Below are positions 11,774 to 24,100 of a stretch of DNA of 64,000 nucleotides, one piece after another. This DNA comes from Symsagittifera roscoffensis. Taxonomy: Eukaryota > Xenacoelomorpha > Acoela > Convolutidae. Made by a program: the position numbers and the translations under genes. The stretch covers positions 46,001 through 110,000 of the forward strand of contig NW_026971009.1 in NCBI RefSeq assembly GCF_963678635.1, in the 5' to 3' direction. The notes under the pieces were generated by a model that had not been told where the DNA came from, made no database searches, and was given only the letters and a program-made list of their open reading frames with translations. How positions within the stretch are numbered: position 1 is the first letter of the stretch; the number at the start of each line of letters is the position of its first letter.

Positions 11774-14086
11774 CTACCTCGCAAGCCCATGGCGATTTCG
11801 AGGTTCTATCATGTCGTATTCAAGTAACATTTCTGTTTCCGCTCGGCACGCTTCCAATTTGTGTGGCGTCATTCGTATTGCGCCTTCCCTATGGGGAACG
11901 GCGCCCTCTTCAAGTTCGATTTCGCGTTCGACGAAATTACAGCAACCGATATCCGCCTTATGTTTTGAAATTACATCTGCGTTCCGATTTAGGAGGTCCC
12001 GCAATTTTTCGAAATCTCCCTCACCTATTTTCCCTTTTAAATGTTCTATCTCTGGCAAAACCGGTTTGTCAGATTCTAGTTCATATGACGAGGAGCGTTC
12101 TGGAAAATTCGAGCAGCTTGATAAGCCGTCGTCCGTTTCGGATTTCATTGAAAACAATTTATGAAAAGATTTTAATTCATTAACCCTCTTTAAAATTTTA
12201 TCTTTATTGGCATAATAAGGACAGTCTTTCACACTGTGTTTCTTCAAGTTTTGTGTCTCCTCATAGTCGGTCCTCATCGGTAAAGCGTAACCAAGCTTCT
12301 TTCCACGCTGGATTGAAACCGTGGTGTCCAGTGTGTTCAATAACACACTGACACACAGTCCGTTTCGCGTTACCGAGAAGCTCCGGCCTAAAGTCACCGA
12401 ACTCTGACTATTTGGATTCGGTACTAAGCAAACCTGTTTACTATCACTTAACGAATTTAAATTTCTCATTCTAAAAATTGCCACCACAGCTTGTCCTGGC
12501 TGTAGTTTTATCTTTCTATCTGAAAAAATTGGTACCTTGTTTTCGTCTGTTATTATCCTATTAATTGGTCTCTTAACATACTTCCGGTCCGGGTTTCTAA
12601 TCCGTATCAGACCGTTGTTCAAGTCAATCATCACGTCAAAATTCCTGACAAAATCTCTGCCCAAGGTGAATTGGTCGGCGTCGTCCAAATTCTTTACCAC
12701 CAGGAAGTTCATCCAAACATCCCGTCCTCCCATGTGGAGGACCGTTATTGGTGTTCTTCCGGCTACGTAAATAGCTCCTCGATTGGCGGCGGCCAGTCGG
12801 AGAATCGTTGGAATTAGATCTTCCCGCGTGAAGCCCATTCTTTCCCAAGTTTTTATCGGCATCACACTCACTACCGCTCCTGTGTCCAGAAGCCCTGTGA
12901 CTCCGATTTTTGTTCCGTTGGTGTCGAGCAGATGTGCGGTCACATCTGCTTCATACCCAATGTGTACTGCGTCTTGTTCCATCATGGCGTCATGGCCTAT
13001 CCTGCGGACTTTGAGTTCCTCCTCACCCAAATAGATCTGCCCCATTTGGTCATCATCTGTTGTTACATAAGTCCTGGTGTAGACACTGATTCCATCCACG
13101 TTCAGCATCACTTGATACGGCCCATAGACCTCTAGGTAGCGTCCATGAAGTTTCTTTATGCGGGGGCCACCCGTCGTTAGTAGTGCTCGCACAGCTCTCG
13201 ACTCGGTGCGTGGCTCCACCTGCCTCAGATAATCTGCATATGTGTCCAAATGCATCAAAGTGAACTCGGATGGTTCACTCAGATTTCTGATCACCTGGTG
13301 TCCAACCACTGAGATTATCGACTGTATCTTGCTTCCTTGCGGCACCATGCCGAACCTCTGACCGGAGATCACATTAAGTCTCATGCTCAAACTGCTTGGT
13401 GCTTTAGTTTCTTCGAACTCCGTTGCTTCGAAGGTATTCAGTTGCTCCTGAAGTTTCTCATTCTCCAGTTCAAGTTTCACTTTTTGTTCGATCTCTTTCG
13501 TCATCAGTTCCTGCTGCACTCTATTTAGAGCATCCCTCGCGGCTGCCCTATAATCGATCTTGAAGTCATCAGCCGCAGTTGCTGGTTCCGGTTCACGTGT
13601 CTCCTCTGTTACAGCTTGCATTTTCTTTGCCGCCAGCTCATGAGGTTTATCCTTTCTGCGTGCCTCCGCTTCACTCAAAAGGCGAGCCTTGCTGGCTTTC
13701 ACTCCTGACAAAGCTTCTTCATGTCTTGGATGCTTGATGTCTGCCACTGCATCCCAGAATTGCGGACAATCTGATTTAAAATGACCTTCCAAGTTGCAAA
13801 AGAAACACCTTGGGCCAAATTTCGCAATTAATCCTCTCATGAAATCCTCATGGTCCAATTCTGACGCATCTTCGTCCTCGAGGCTAAAGCCTATTGCTTT
13901 CATGCCTTGTTTGTAAGTTGGGCATGCTGACACATGATGATCCGTTGAACTGCAATTGGCACAAGAGCTTCTCTTGTTCATATCATCCCTCGGTTTGTAC
14001 CAATTGTTCCCTTGGTTCGCTGGTCCATTGTTAAAAATGCCATAATTGTTCTTGTAGTATCCAGATCTCGAAGGAGGTTTCAACAA
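11774..14086 (-). pseudogene. Copy A pol N-part: zinc knuckles and aspartic protease
   Basis: Open for 770 codons. It holds two CX2CX4HX4C knuckles (CANCSSTDHHVSAC and CFFCNLEGHFKSDC) within the first 105 residues, a charged helical region, and a retroviral-type protease with GLLDTGAVVSV. It ends at the start of the RT, where a frameshift near 11,800 turns the EP-SPWACG region of B into a different reading. Upstream it is in the same frame as gag, separated by one TAA at 14,087-14,089. Confidence 0.88.
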
Positions 14087-14089
14087 AAG

Positions 14090-16362
14090 TTACTCTTTTG
14101 ACTTGAGCCTCAACTCCTCTGGTGTTGGCGCATTGGTTGATAGTGGTGTGTAATGCGTTGCTAGCATCGTTCGAAGTTCATCATTCTTCTTACCATCGAT
14201 GAATTTTGAGGCTACGGCCAGGTTCATCCTTCGGTTTGACTCATCCGGTTGGCTGCGTCTTCTCAGCATTTCCAAGCCATCGAGAAACTTGTCTATCGTT
14301 TCATCTTCTCGTAGCCTCCGTTTCTCGAAGCGCATCATCGCTTGGTGCCCCTGTACCCCTGATCCGAAACGGTTTAACAATATCTCGAAGATTTTCTCAG
14401 CTGTGTCACGCTGATATTGCTTCTTGGCCATGACACAGTTCAGGGCTGTCCCTTCTAAGTTGCTGGTGAGCGCACTGCATTCCTGTCTCTCCGCCAAGTC
14501 CTCTTCCTCGAAATGCAGCTTCATTACCTCTAACCAGGTATCAATACAGCCATCAGATTCATCTTTATAGCATCTTGGTTTCTTAAAGACTCTTCTGGAC
14601 TTCTCACTGCGTTCATTGGTTCTGAATAACCTTGTAAGGAATGTCTCCAAAGACCTGTTTAGGGGTTCAAAGGCTGTGGCCATTGCCGTAGCATCCCTTG
14701 AGTGTCCCGCCTGAGTGTCTTCACACCTTGTCAAAGGCTCTGTATGCGGTGCATCCCTGCAATCCGAATCGCCGTGAGTGTTTCCCGCTTGGCCCACATT
14801 ACTCCTCCCCGGGCTTGCATGCCCCCTGTTACCGGAATCACTTCTCCCAGTCGCATGTGTGCCCTGCGTTGGTCGTTCATTAGAGGTCTGTCTGTTCCCC
14901 GTTGAACTTGCTCTACTGTTCGTGCCCCATGTTCCATTACCCCTTGTGGCATAGCCTGATGAACTGCCCCTGCCTCTAGTGGATCCATACGTCTTCCTCT
15001 TTTGATGTTCATTGAAGTTCACCCTCGGCTCCCTGCTGGGACCTCCCGAGTTCGGTTCTCCTTCTTTTGGTCCACTCTTGCTGCTTAGTAGCCCGTCCAA
15101 CCTATCCATGATAGCCTGAGTTCGCCTCTCCATCATCGCGTCTATCTTTGTGTCAAGAGTCCCAAGAGACTGCTCTTGCTGAATTCTTAACTTCTCCATG
15201 TCGTCTCTTAAGCGTAACTCTCGCTGTTCCGCTTCTCTTGTCATTCGCGACAAGTTCTTTGCCATATGCTCGTCCGTTTTTTCTTTCAAGCGTTTTTCGC
15301 TCCTGCCAACTTCTTGTCTATTGCGGTTTATTTCTTCCCGCAGACTTTCTCTTTCAATGTGAACTGCCCTTTCTAGTTCGCTCATTCTTATGGACATCTG
15401 TTCATTTTGTTCTCCTAAACTGTCCACTATGTTGTTTAAGGCTTCTTCTAGTGCTGCCCCGTTATCCACGAGTGGCGTCACTAGTGGCGGTGTAACCCTG
15501 TCGGTCCCAGGTAGCTTCGTGCTGGTCGAGATCCGGGCCTTGACTCTCTGCCTCGAGGTCTTTTCATTATCCACCTCAGGATCCGCCAATGCGTTGCCTA
15601 GCCCTATGTTTCTACTCTCCCCAGTTTGCAGTTCTGAGTTTGTCATAATCGCGAAGTCTCTTGACTGGCCCGGTGTGTTTACCTCTTTGCTTATCGTTCT
15701 CATTACACCAAATTTGTCCATGGTTCCAGTCTCTCTTCCGACGTATGCCTCATTCTCCTGGGTCGAACTATTGAGGCTGACTTGAGACCCAAAGTCCACT
15801 TGCTCTTCTTCGTCCTCTTCCTCCTGGGATTCACCTTCATTTCCTGCGCCCCTCCCATGGTGAATGGAAAGATGTTACCCAAGGTGATCCTCATTCTTTC
15901 TGAGAACGATGATGACGTTGTTTGTTTCTCAGTTCCGCCTGCCATCATAGTGTTTTCTGTTGGAGACCTTCTAGTTGCCGCTATTTCAATTGAGATGTCG
16001 GACAGTTCCGACATCTCCTCTCGATCCAATGTCCCGGTGGAAGTGGCAAAATCATGGCCTTGTTCTACCGGAGTAGATTCACTCGCCAGCCTTCTGCCTC
16101 TCCCTTCCAGTCCATGTACTTCCTGGTTGTCGTTCATGGCATGGTCCGTATTGACCTCCACTTCTAACAGTTCTTTTCGCTCTTCTGAGGTCTTCTGACT
16201 CCTTGTTTCAACCATTCTGCCTGAAACCGTCTCCCCTTTGTCGGTCCGGGCTCGTTTGATCCAATCCACAAAAGGATCGGTGATCGTTTTTCTTTGCTTT
16301 TCAGGCATGAATTTCCTAGAGCTATTACCTCGTTTAGGTATCCTTGACTTGTCTAGACTCAT
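14090..16362 (-). pseudogene. Copy A gag, in two overlapping frames
   Basis: The N-terminal frame (16,362-15,703) starts with an ATG and has basic and Ser/Thr-rich segments and an SFSERMRITLGNIF motif that parallels SFTEKLGIMFG of B gag. Near 15,790 the homology moves to a second frame (15,799-14,090). That frame carries a coiled coil rich in Glu and Arg, a Gly/Ser/Arg-rich low-complexity region (about residues 250-380), and the retrotransposon gag core (GCIDTWLEVMKLHF to FEILLNRFGSGVQGHQAM). Its C-terminal end continues past the position of the B stop (LAT) for some 20 codons to a TAA at 14,090. Confidence 0.85.
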
Positions 16363-19170
16363 TCTCTATTTGTCACTTCTTAATGCCTATACACTTAATT
16401 CAATTGCTAGTGACCTTATAGTTTGACTACCAATAATAATGACACAACACAATGAATTTCACAAGATGCTATTAATTAGTGACCACGAATCCCTGTATGT
16501 TATCAGAGTACAGTTTGTATATAAGTTATTCCCACTAACCGATTATCGGTCGTAAGATTTGAAAACTAGCACAATATGATGTTATCAGTCAATTTAAAAG
16601 ATAGTGTACTCACTACCCAATCAAGCACAGTTTATGTAGATTTAAAATCAAAAACAAAAAAATATAGAATGACAGAATATGAATACCTCTAAATAAAAAA
16701 ACGTATGTGTATTGTATTTTTAGTCGGTCGCAGTACAATAGTCGATCTCGTCTTTTAAAGAAAATGCTTTCCCTGCTCGGTGCTGCACCAAACAGACAAA
16801 ACTTTGAAGGCAGTAATTTTCTCAAGTGGGCGTCTATTGCATCCACCGAGTATTGTGTTACCTATCTGCCTTCGGACTGCCCAAGCTAGACCTACTAAAA
16901 TCCTCATGGCAGTCACTTTTCACAAAAACGTATTATGTTACAATCCACACCAATGAATCACGCTCTTTTTAGTTTAGACTTAGTGTCGCGAATATCCGAG
17001 TTCGGACCTGTTTTGTTTTCGTCTGGTTCTTATTGAAAGGCAAGTTACCAGTGCAGTCACTGATTCCTAGCCTGTCTGCTAATAACCTAATACCTCTCAC
17101 TTTAGTCTTTATTCCGTCTACTTAAGTCCTTTAATAGAATATTACCCCTCCGGATTGGCACAAATAGGACCCTTCCGGACTAACAAAATCTAGACCCCTC
17201 CGGATTAGGACCCCTCTGAGTTAGTTAAAATAAGACCCCTCCGGATTTGGACTTCTCCGAATAAGCAACTATAAGACCCCTCCGGATTCGGACCCCTCCT
17301 AATTTGAAAAAAAATTTTGACCCCTCCGGATTGGGAGCCCTCCGGTTTTGTAAAAGTAGCTTTTCGGAGATCTCCTTCTTTCAACCTATACCCCTCCGGA
17401 TACGTTTTCCGATGCTATTTTGCTTTTCAGATTAACTAGGAAGGGTATGTAATGCTTTCCTGGACCCTTCCGGATTGAAGTTAAGCCTCTTATTTGACAA
17501 TTCACGCTAACGGTGAAGGGTCTTATCGCTCGCCTAACTTCGGCTCCATTAAGGTTTTGCTGTGCCTTTAGCCTTCCCTTTTCGTCTAGAACAACCTAAA
17601 GTTACTTTTTTCAACCACTATTACCTTTTGGTAAGGGTATAAGGGCTTTTCTATAAGAAATTTATAAAACGTGAAGGGTCTACCCTCCCAAATTGGTGAA
17701 TTTGCTAAAAACAATCTCAAAAAATTTTCACGCTTACTTTTCCGAAAAACTTTTGTCCCTATCAGTAAGCTCAGCTAATTTCTGATCTATTGGTACTAAG
17801 ATCAACTGAATATGCCCAGTAGTTCCAAAGTTATTAACCAAAACGTCTTTTTTTCTAAAGTCAAGAAATTTCTCTATTATAGGTTCCGCCTAACTTTTTC
17901 CGCAAATCTGGTCCTTTCGACCTAAAAATTACTGTTCCGAGCTCAGAAGGCCTGTACTCTTTTAGTTCAATGCAAAAGACCCGATCTAAAACGCTTTAGT
18001 TGAAAAAACTTGCGAAAAACTATGCTACCTGTACCCCTCCGGATTGATGAATCCACCAAATCAAACGCGTTAAGTTCGATTTCCCTGCAACCCGGAAAGC
18101 TTTCGGGTAGCGGGTTTTAAAACTTGTAGATTCACTAGTGGACGTTGTCCGAACAACTGTTTCTACTGTTCTAACTCAAAAATTTCAAAAAATTTTCTGA
18201 ATTTATAGTGTTTCGTTTTCTCAAAAATCACGAAATTTCGGTTTTTGGTTCCAAAATAGTTCCAACCACTTCTGAACTAAACTTAACCGGTTCTATCTAT
18301 TATAGTAGTGCAGTTACGATGTAATACACTACTTTAGCGCTTTTTTCCGTTTCAAAAACTACCGATATCTCAAAAAAGTCCGACTTGTGGGGGGGATCAA
18401 AATATCGCTATTTTGACCCTAAAAACCGGTCTGCTTTCTGTGTTTTTCACTGAAAAACGATATAAGACTATTAATATAGGCTAAATAAGTAATAATATTA
18501 GTAATACTATACCCCTCCGGGTTTGTTTAATATCCGAATAAGGTGCTTAACTCGGATATTCGCAGTTCGGTGATGGGTCACTACAGTGCAGCACTGTCGA
18601 GCCCCCCACAGATTACTATCTTAATTTTTATACCAAAAGGGATACAAAACTTGTTAACGATACCCAACAGTCGATTGTTGCTGTCGTTGAGCCCCTTCTT
18701 GTTGCTCCTTGTACTGCTTGCCGGATCACTCTTCTCCCAAGACCCTTCCGAATTGAGCGCAAATCAGCTTACCCTTCCGGATTGAGCGCAATTTATCATT
18801 AACGTGCTTAAATGCTCAAATAACCCTACAGTACAAGCCTCACAAACGGGCTACAAAACTGATCGCAACAATCCTGACTGATATAAATGCCTGTAACAAC
18901 AATATATCTATCAAAAAGAAACGGGAGGGTCGGATCACATCTTGTCTGGGGGGATGATTTCTACTGATTTTTTACTTTTTTACTGTTTTTGGTTTTTTCG
19001 GTAAATTTTTATGTTTTTTGTTTTTCTTGGGTACTATACTACTTTTTGTTTGGTTTTATCCGTTTTATATATATCTTTAAGTGTTTTTGGTCACAAACCT
19101 CTCAGGGAACGAGGGAATGGCCGATCCCCCCACCCTTCCTGATTCGTGAATTTTCGGTCTTAACTAGGTT
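16363..19170 (-). other. Copy A 5' leader, no gene seen
   Basis: About 2.8 kb between gag and the presumed LTR, matching the 2.5-kb leader of copy B. No supported coding sequence. It contains the scattered CCCCTCCGGATT motif, listed separately. Positions 16,400-17,100 and 18,100-18,500 are AT-rich and featureless. A 70-bp stretch at 18,030-18,105 recurs in diverged form at 19,577-19,645. Confidence 0.6.
17147..17475. repeat. Clustered ACCCCTCCGGATT motif
   Basis: About twelve exact or near copies of ACCCCTCCGGATT (variants ACCCTTCCGGATT, CCTCCTAATT) at irregular spacing of 15-70 bases. Further single copies lie near 18,031, 18,511, 18,739, 18,771, 19,129 and 19,578, giving about 18 in total. 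On the sense strand the core is AATCCGGAGGGG. Irregular spacing with a conserved core looks more like repeated binding sites than a simple tandem array. Confidence 0.85.
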
Positions 19171-19790
19171 AAAAAGCTATTCACGGTAATGCATGCTTTT
19201 CACCGTCTCTACCAAGCCAGTGCTTTCGGTGGTCTTTTCTAACATCGGGTCGACAAAAAAACGTTACTGCTTTCGGCTTCGGTCAAAACACTCAAATTAA
19301 CTTAATTACATGCAGATATAGGGAGCTCATGGCTGGGTCTCAGTATCCCCAGACCACGAGGTCACTCCTAAAAACAGGGCTACTACTAATTATTGAATTA
19401 CTATTGTCTCTGTTCAGTAGATAAAAATCATCATCTCCATCGAAGATGGATCAACCCTTTCCCCCAACTCCTAGCTTCTCATCTTAGTAGAATGAATTCG
19501 GATGTTAATTAAATTCAATTCAGGACATGACAGGGAAGCTAAAAGTTCATGTAAAATGATAAAAACCTCAGTCCCGAAACCCCTCCGGATTCTCGAATCC
19601 ACTGAATCAAGCACGTTCAGCTTGATTTCTCTGTAATCCGGAAGGCTGGTTTCCACCCCTCACTGTTGTTAGCAACTGCCTTGCAACTATTGTAGCGACA
19701 CAATAGTTGCAACTCGGAGCGGTCTTCTGTTTCTCTCTGTGGTTTTTCTATCACAATCTTCGTTGTTTTCGTCAGTGCAACTATCGTTGT
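19171..19790 (-). other. Probable leader start and 5' LTR part of copy A
   Basis: AAAAAGCTATTCACGGTA at 19,170 matches AAAAAGCTATCACGGTA at 41,645, which lies 155 bp from the 5' LTR of B. Further on, GGCTACTACTAA and GATGGATCAACC occur in the same order as in the B LTR (19,957 and 20,112). This suggests a diverged LTR of copy A starting near 19.3 kb and interrupted by B at 19,790. Its exact ends were not found. Confidence 0.4.
19786..19790. repeat. Probable target-site duplication of copy B (left)
   Basis: GTTGT, repeated at 42,687-42,691 directly after the right LTR. One extra T (19,791) separates the left copy from the LTR, so the duplication is likely but not perfectly placed. Confidence 0.65.
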
Positions 19791-19791
19791 T

Positions 19792-20678
19792 TGTAACATT
19801 CGTCTACTGCAGTCACACATGAGGCTTAAGAAAAATAGGCCCTATAACCACTGGCTCAAGGGTCAGGGACACTATCTCTTGTGTTTTCCCACCTCAAGAA
19901 CGGTCGGAGCCAGTTCGGTTCGCTTGTGACATGAGACTACGACCCGTTACAGCTTAAAGGCTACTACTAAAATATCCCCCCACTCTAGAATTAAGAACGT
20001 CCCCATACTTAGGTCTCTAGATACCCAAAATACATGAACGCCGTTAAAAACCGGGTTGGAACAATCCGTTAGGTTACTTTTTATTAGACAGTGTGACTTT
20101 GATCCATTTCAGATGGATCAACCTAAAACTCGCCTTACCTCAACATAACAATCATAAAACACACTCTAGAAATTTAAATTAAGGACTCACATGTTGATGC
20201 GCTCAAGCACAGGAAGTAATTAAATGGGTGAGCAACTCTAGAATTAACTAAAGTAACTAGATAAGTTCAATGTTTATCAGTTTGAATGGTAAGGGTAAGT
20301 TTGAACTCAAGAACGAAGTTTTATGTGGACCATTGGGACACTCAAGCTGTCCACCTTTCCGTCGAAGGTTCACTCTGGTCCAGTTCGAATAATTGCTCTC
20401 TCGGGAATACTCTGTCTTCTATTTTCAGATAGGACAGCTCTACTCTTGTTCACTATGATGGAAATTGCGAATAGCAATTTCCCACTCGTTTTTTATCTGA
20501 CAACTTTCCCGCAATTGTTCTAAAATTGTTCTGATTTCTTTTTCTGATTTTCAGTTATCGCGAGAAAATCGTGCATGACATGTTCCATTCGAAATTTTGA
20601 AAAATTAAATTTCACTTCAAAATCAAGTATTTTCTGCTCTTCTCAAGGTCAAACTTCCAAATATGACCGACTGGCACA
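19792..20678 (-). repeat. Copy B 3' LTR (left in window)
   Basis: 887 bp, equal to 41,800-42,686. On the sense strand it begins TGTGCCAGTCGG. It holds an AATAAA poly(A) signal (plus-strand TTTATT at 20,080-20,085) and an AT-rich GATAAAAAA at about 20,493-20,501 that could act as a TATA box about 400 bp upstream. Six CTCAAG words occur in it. Just outside it, sense-strand CCGGGGAG (about 20,682-20,689) is a weak candidate polypurine tract. Confidence 0.95.
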
Positions 20679-21108
20679 TACTCCCCGGACTCGAGATCGA
20701 TGTCCTCATCGCGCGCTGTCTTCTGCCAGTGAGTCCCAGAAAAACCGAGTGTTGCTCAAGATACAGTGCCAGTGGTCATTTACAGAAGTTTGCAGCAGAT
20801 TTAAGATTATCTACACCCCAAAATTCACGACCATTTAAAATTTTCACACTATTGCTAAACAGCAATCAAAATCTGCATTTACCTGCACCTTTGAATTTTC
20901 GCTTTTCAAGCCAATCATTTAAAAATCTCTTTTGTCCTATTCAATCAGGAAATTGTCATGCAGCATTTTGATTTATATAATAGATATAGTATATTAGTAA
21001 CAATATTTACTTTGTTAAAATTTCTTTTTCGTGAATCCAAGTTTCACTCGGATTCACACTCAAGCCCCCCTTCCCTCTCAAGACTCAAGATCCATCCGAT
21101 TTGCCCAT
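20679..21108 (-). other. Copy B 3' untranslated region
   Basis: 430 bp between the ORF4 stop and the 3' LTR. AT-rich, with no supported gene. Confidence 0.8.
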
Positions 21109-24100
21109 TCATCTCGTGCTCTTCGCCTTGGAGGTACTGCATCCTGAAGTGCTAGATGCGGCAAACTGTCTCAACAGTTCCTCTTCATCATCGGAACTAA
21201 TCACAATCTCCTCCCAAGCCTTCAGCTGTTCATAGGATCGCATCCATTCTCTCTGCTCCTGCAATCTCTTTGCTTGGTTGGGTAGTGCCTTCACCCTAGC
21301 TTCTCGGTTCAAGCAAAAGGAGTTGTGCAGGCTCAAGCTCACGTTCTTCGCCAGGTCTTCCTCTAGTATCGACTCCCTCGCTTTGGTGTTGTCTCTAGAC
21401 ATCTTACCCACTCTCTTCCATCCCGTCGTGATCGCATTACGATGGGTTAGCAGGGGTCTCTTGAAAGCTTCCGGCCCAATCTCGGCCTGGAACTGTCGAT
21501 ACTCCTTTTGATGTTTTCTCATGTGATCTTTCGTTGCCCTGTACAACCAAGACGTCAGTGTCGCCCGAAACCATGGAAAGTACCTCAAGCGACTCCATAC
21601 GTGCCTGACTTCCGTTGGTATGGCGAATACTTTGCACGCAGTCTCAAACAACTCAAGTCTCCTGCTGTAGTCTATCGCGTATATTGACTCAGCCGTTGGC
21701 GTCGTCGCCTCCCGATACTTCGTTATATTCTCTTCTATCCATCTCAGAGCTAACATCGTGCTCACTACTAAGAGCGTCACCTTCTGCCGGTGATCCGGTA
21801 GTCCGATCGACCGAATCTCTTCCACATCCCACACCAGGCAAAGGTTCTTGTGATCTGGATACCACACCGTTTGTGCCAAACAGTGGCATGGGCATTCCCC
21901 ATGAGAGATCTCAATGCTCCTGAGATTACGCTCCCCTGAGGCTTCCAAGAGAGGCTCAAGCTCCATCATTTTCTCGTGCATCATGTCGTTGTCTTCCAGG
22001 TTCGGAGTACTTCCCACAGGTTTCCCGATCACGTTTTGTCTCTCGTGATCGCTTGTGTTTTCTCTTTCCAACTTCAGAAGATCTTCTCCCCAGATTTCGC
22101 TTAAGTCATCTCTCAATTCTTTTGGTACTGTCCCTTTGATTTTTCTCAACAACTTGTGCGAGTGATGCGACATCCGAGCCAACCTCACGCACTTGGGCAC
22201 TGAGAAGGCCTTGTCCACCAGTATTCTCTGGCTGGACACTTCCACCATCGCCATGTGTAGCGGGTAGTGACTTCCGCACAAGTTGGCCATCATTGACCCT
22301 ATCAGTGATTTCGCGTTCAATGGCAAGCCATAAGCTTCGCTCAGGGGAAATCCCATTTCCGCCTCAAGACCAACTTTCCAGCTCCGGATGTGTTTTTGAG
22401 TCACCTGCAACACCCCGGGCCATGATTCTACGCTCAACGCCGTCACTAAATGATGTTCAGACTCCAGTCTCTCCAGTGCCTGCAGACCACACATTCTCGA
22501 GAAGAATCCGAGAGCTGTCGCTATATTCACCGTGGTTCTCGCGTAACATTCCGCTATTATTTGCACTTCACTTTTCTCCCTTTCTGTGATGTCTTCGAAC
22601 CAAGTGACCAGATCTTCTTTTTGAAACGACAGTATTCTGACGCATGACCGTCCATCGCAGATGTGCTCTCCGTTCCCACACGTCGAATCCAGACAGCTAC
22701 CCGGCTCCAATTTCTTTGTTGACCCGGGGTCGCTCGTCCTTTCGCTTGGCTCTTGCATCTGGGGCGTGATTAGCTTATGCAGCACACTCAACTTCGCCAG
22801 ATCTTCATCTTCCGTTGGTGCTAACCTCACTCGCTCGGTGGTTTCCTCGATTAGACTCGCATGGGGATGTGGACACCAGGAGGGTCTTAGTAGCTTCCAT
22901 ATCACTCCCAAGTTCGTGGTTAACAAGCCATTTCCACCGCCCATGTTTACTTCAACTCTCTTGTTTGAGCGCGGCATGCTTATCACCTCTGGTGTTTTCT
23001 CAAGAATCAGGCCCAGGCTCGGCCCCTCTTTCTCCACCGCGTCTATCTCCATTATTCTTTCTGTCCAAAACTTCAGCAGCTCCGCTACCTCATGGTTTCT
23101 GTGGGCTCCTCCAGCTTCCGAGTCTAAGAAGGGATTGTAGGCTATTCCCAGCACTCCAGACACGTATTGGTATTCCCCCTTCTCACTGAGTCTCGAGTAC
23201 TGTTCTGACGAGGCCAGGTTACGGTGAACATCATGTTCTTCCTCGAACTTCTTATTAGAGAACCTCCGTACCTCGTCCAGCTTTCGATGGCTCTCTAAGG
23301 ATAGTCTGGAACCATCTTCTTTCTCTATTCCTGTACTTTGATATACGTTCAAGATGATCGTTGAGACCCTTCTCTCCATGGTTTTACTTCCACTTGCTCT
23401 CTGGTGGCATGCCAGGATGGTGCTATCAGACATCATTGACATTGTCCATCTCAAGAAACATGTGGCATCTTTTCTCCTAGCCAGGCTCAAGCCTGAATTG
23501 TCCCTGGCCACGTGTTGCATCAGTGCCTGATACACCTCTAGCTTCTTGCTTCCCAACTTCAGCCTGTCATACGAGGTCAATGTCTCCAACTCTATTCCCA
23601 CCAGACTCCAGGTGAACATTAATTGTCCCGCAGTTCTAACGAAGGGATTCGCCATTAGTGGCGGTGCTGATGAGGATGTTCTCATCGCCTCTTCAAAATG
23701 ATCCTTCAACAAACTCTGCCAGGACCTCTTCAGATGACTTACCATCTCTATCTTATTAACCTCGGCTTTCTGCTGGGTGGCCCAATTGCGTCGCCTGCGA
23801 GCTATTCCACTATCCAACTTCTTCAAGCAGTCCTCCATTTCCTTCAATGTTTCGAGGGCCACCCACCACGTCCGGGAAGTGTTCCTCGTCTTGCTCCTCT
23901 CCAATGGATCACTCGTCACTTGTTTGCCCATGTCCTGATGTGCCTTCGAGATCCATTCTTTGCCGATCTCCACTTCCCCTCCCTGTCCGTTCGTTGAACC
24001 TCTCTTCACGTTTACCTTCTGAGGCTTGAAGTCTTCTTCTGACGTAGAACTGGTGGAAACCTCTATTTCCTTTTCTACTTCAAGTGGTTTCCTGAGCTCC

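Larger units (their letters stand above)
1..19790 (-). mobile_element. Copy A: decayed giant-type Ty3/gypsy-like LTR retrotransposon
   Basis: Seen: read on the minus strand, the order is gag, CCHC/protease, RT, RNase H, integrase with a GPF module, then a fragment of the large ORF found complete in copy B (19,792-42,686). Protein similarity to B is high throughout. The gene order and the RT to integrase order are those of Ty3/gypsy elements. The copy is dead: gag lies in two frames, and pol has at least two nonsense codons (11,165 and 1,510) and several frameshifts (near 11,800, 11,510, 1,950 and 990). A BEL/Pao element (2,092-9,357) interrupts it. Its 3' end lies beyond position 1. Its 5' LTR is probably at about 19.3-19.8 kb, where B is inserted. 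The outer limits are inferred. Confidence 0.85.

Noticed and set aside
16707-16889. Short open frame on the plus strand with NFEGSNFLKWASIAS, reminiscent of copia-type gag
   Set aside because: Too short, no further domains, lies in the leader of copy A.
17147-17475. CRISPR-like spaced repeats
   Set aside because: Spacing is irregular, units are short and the DNA is animal.
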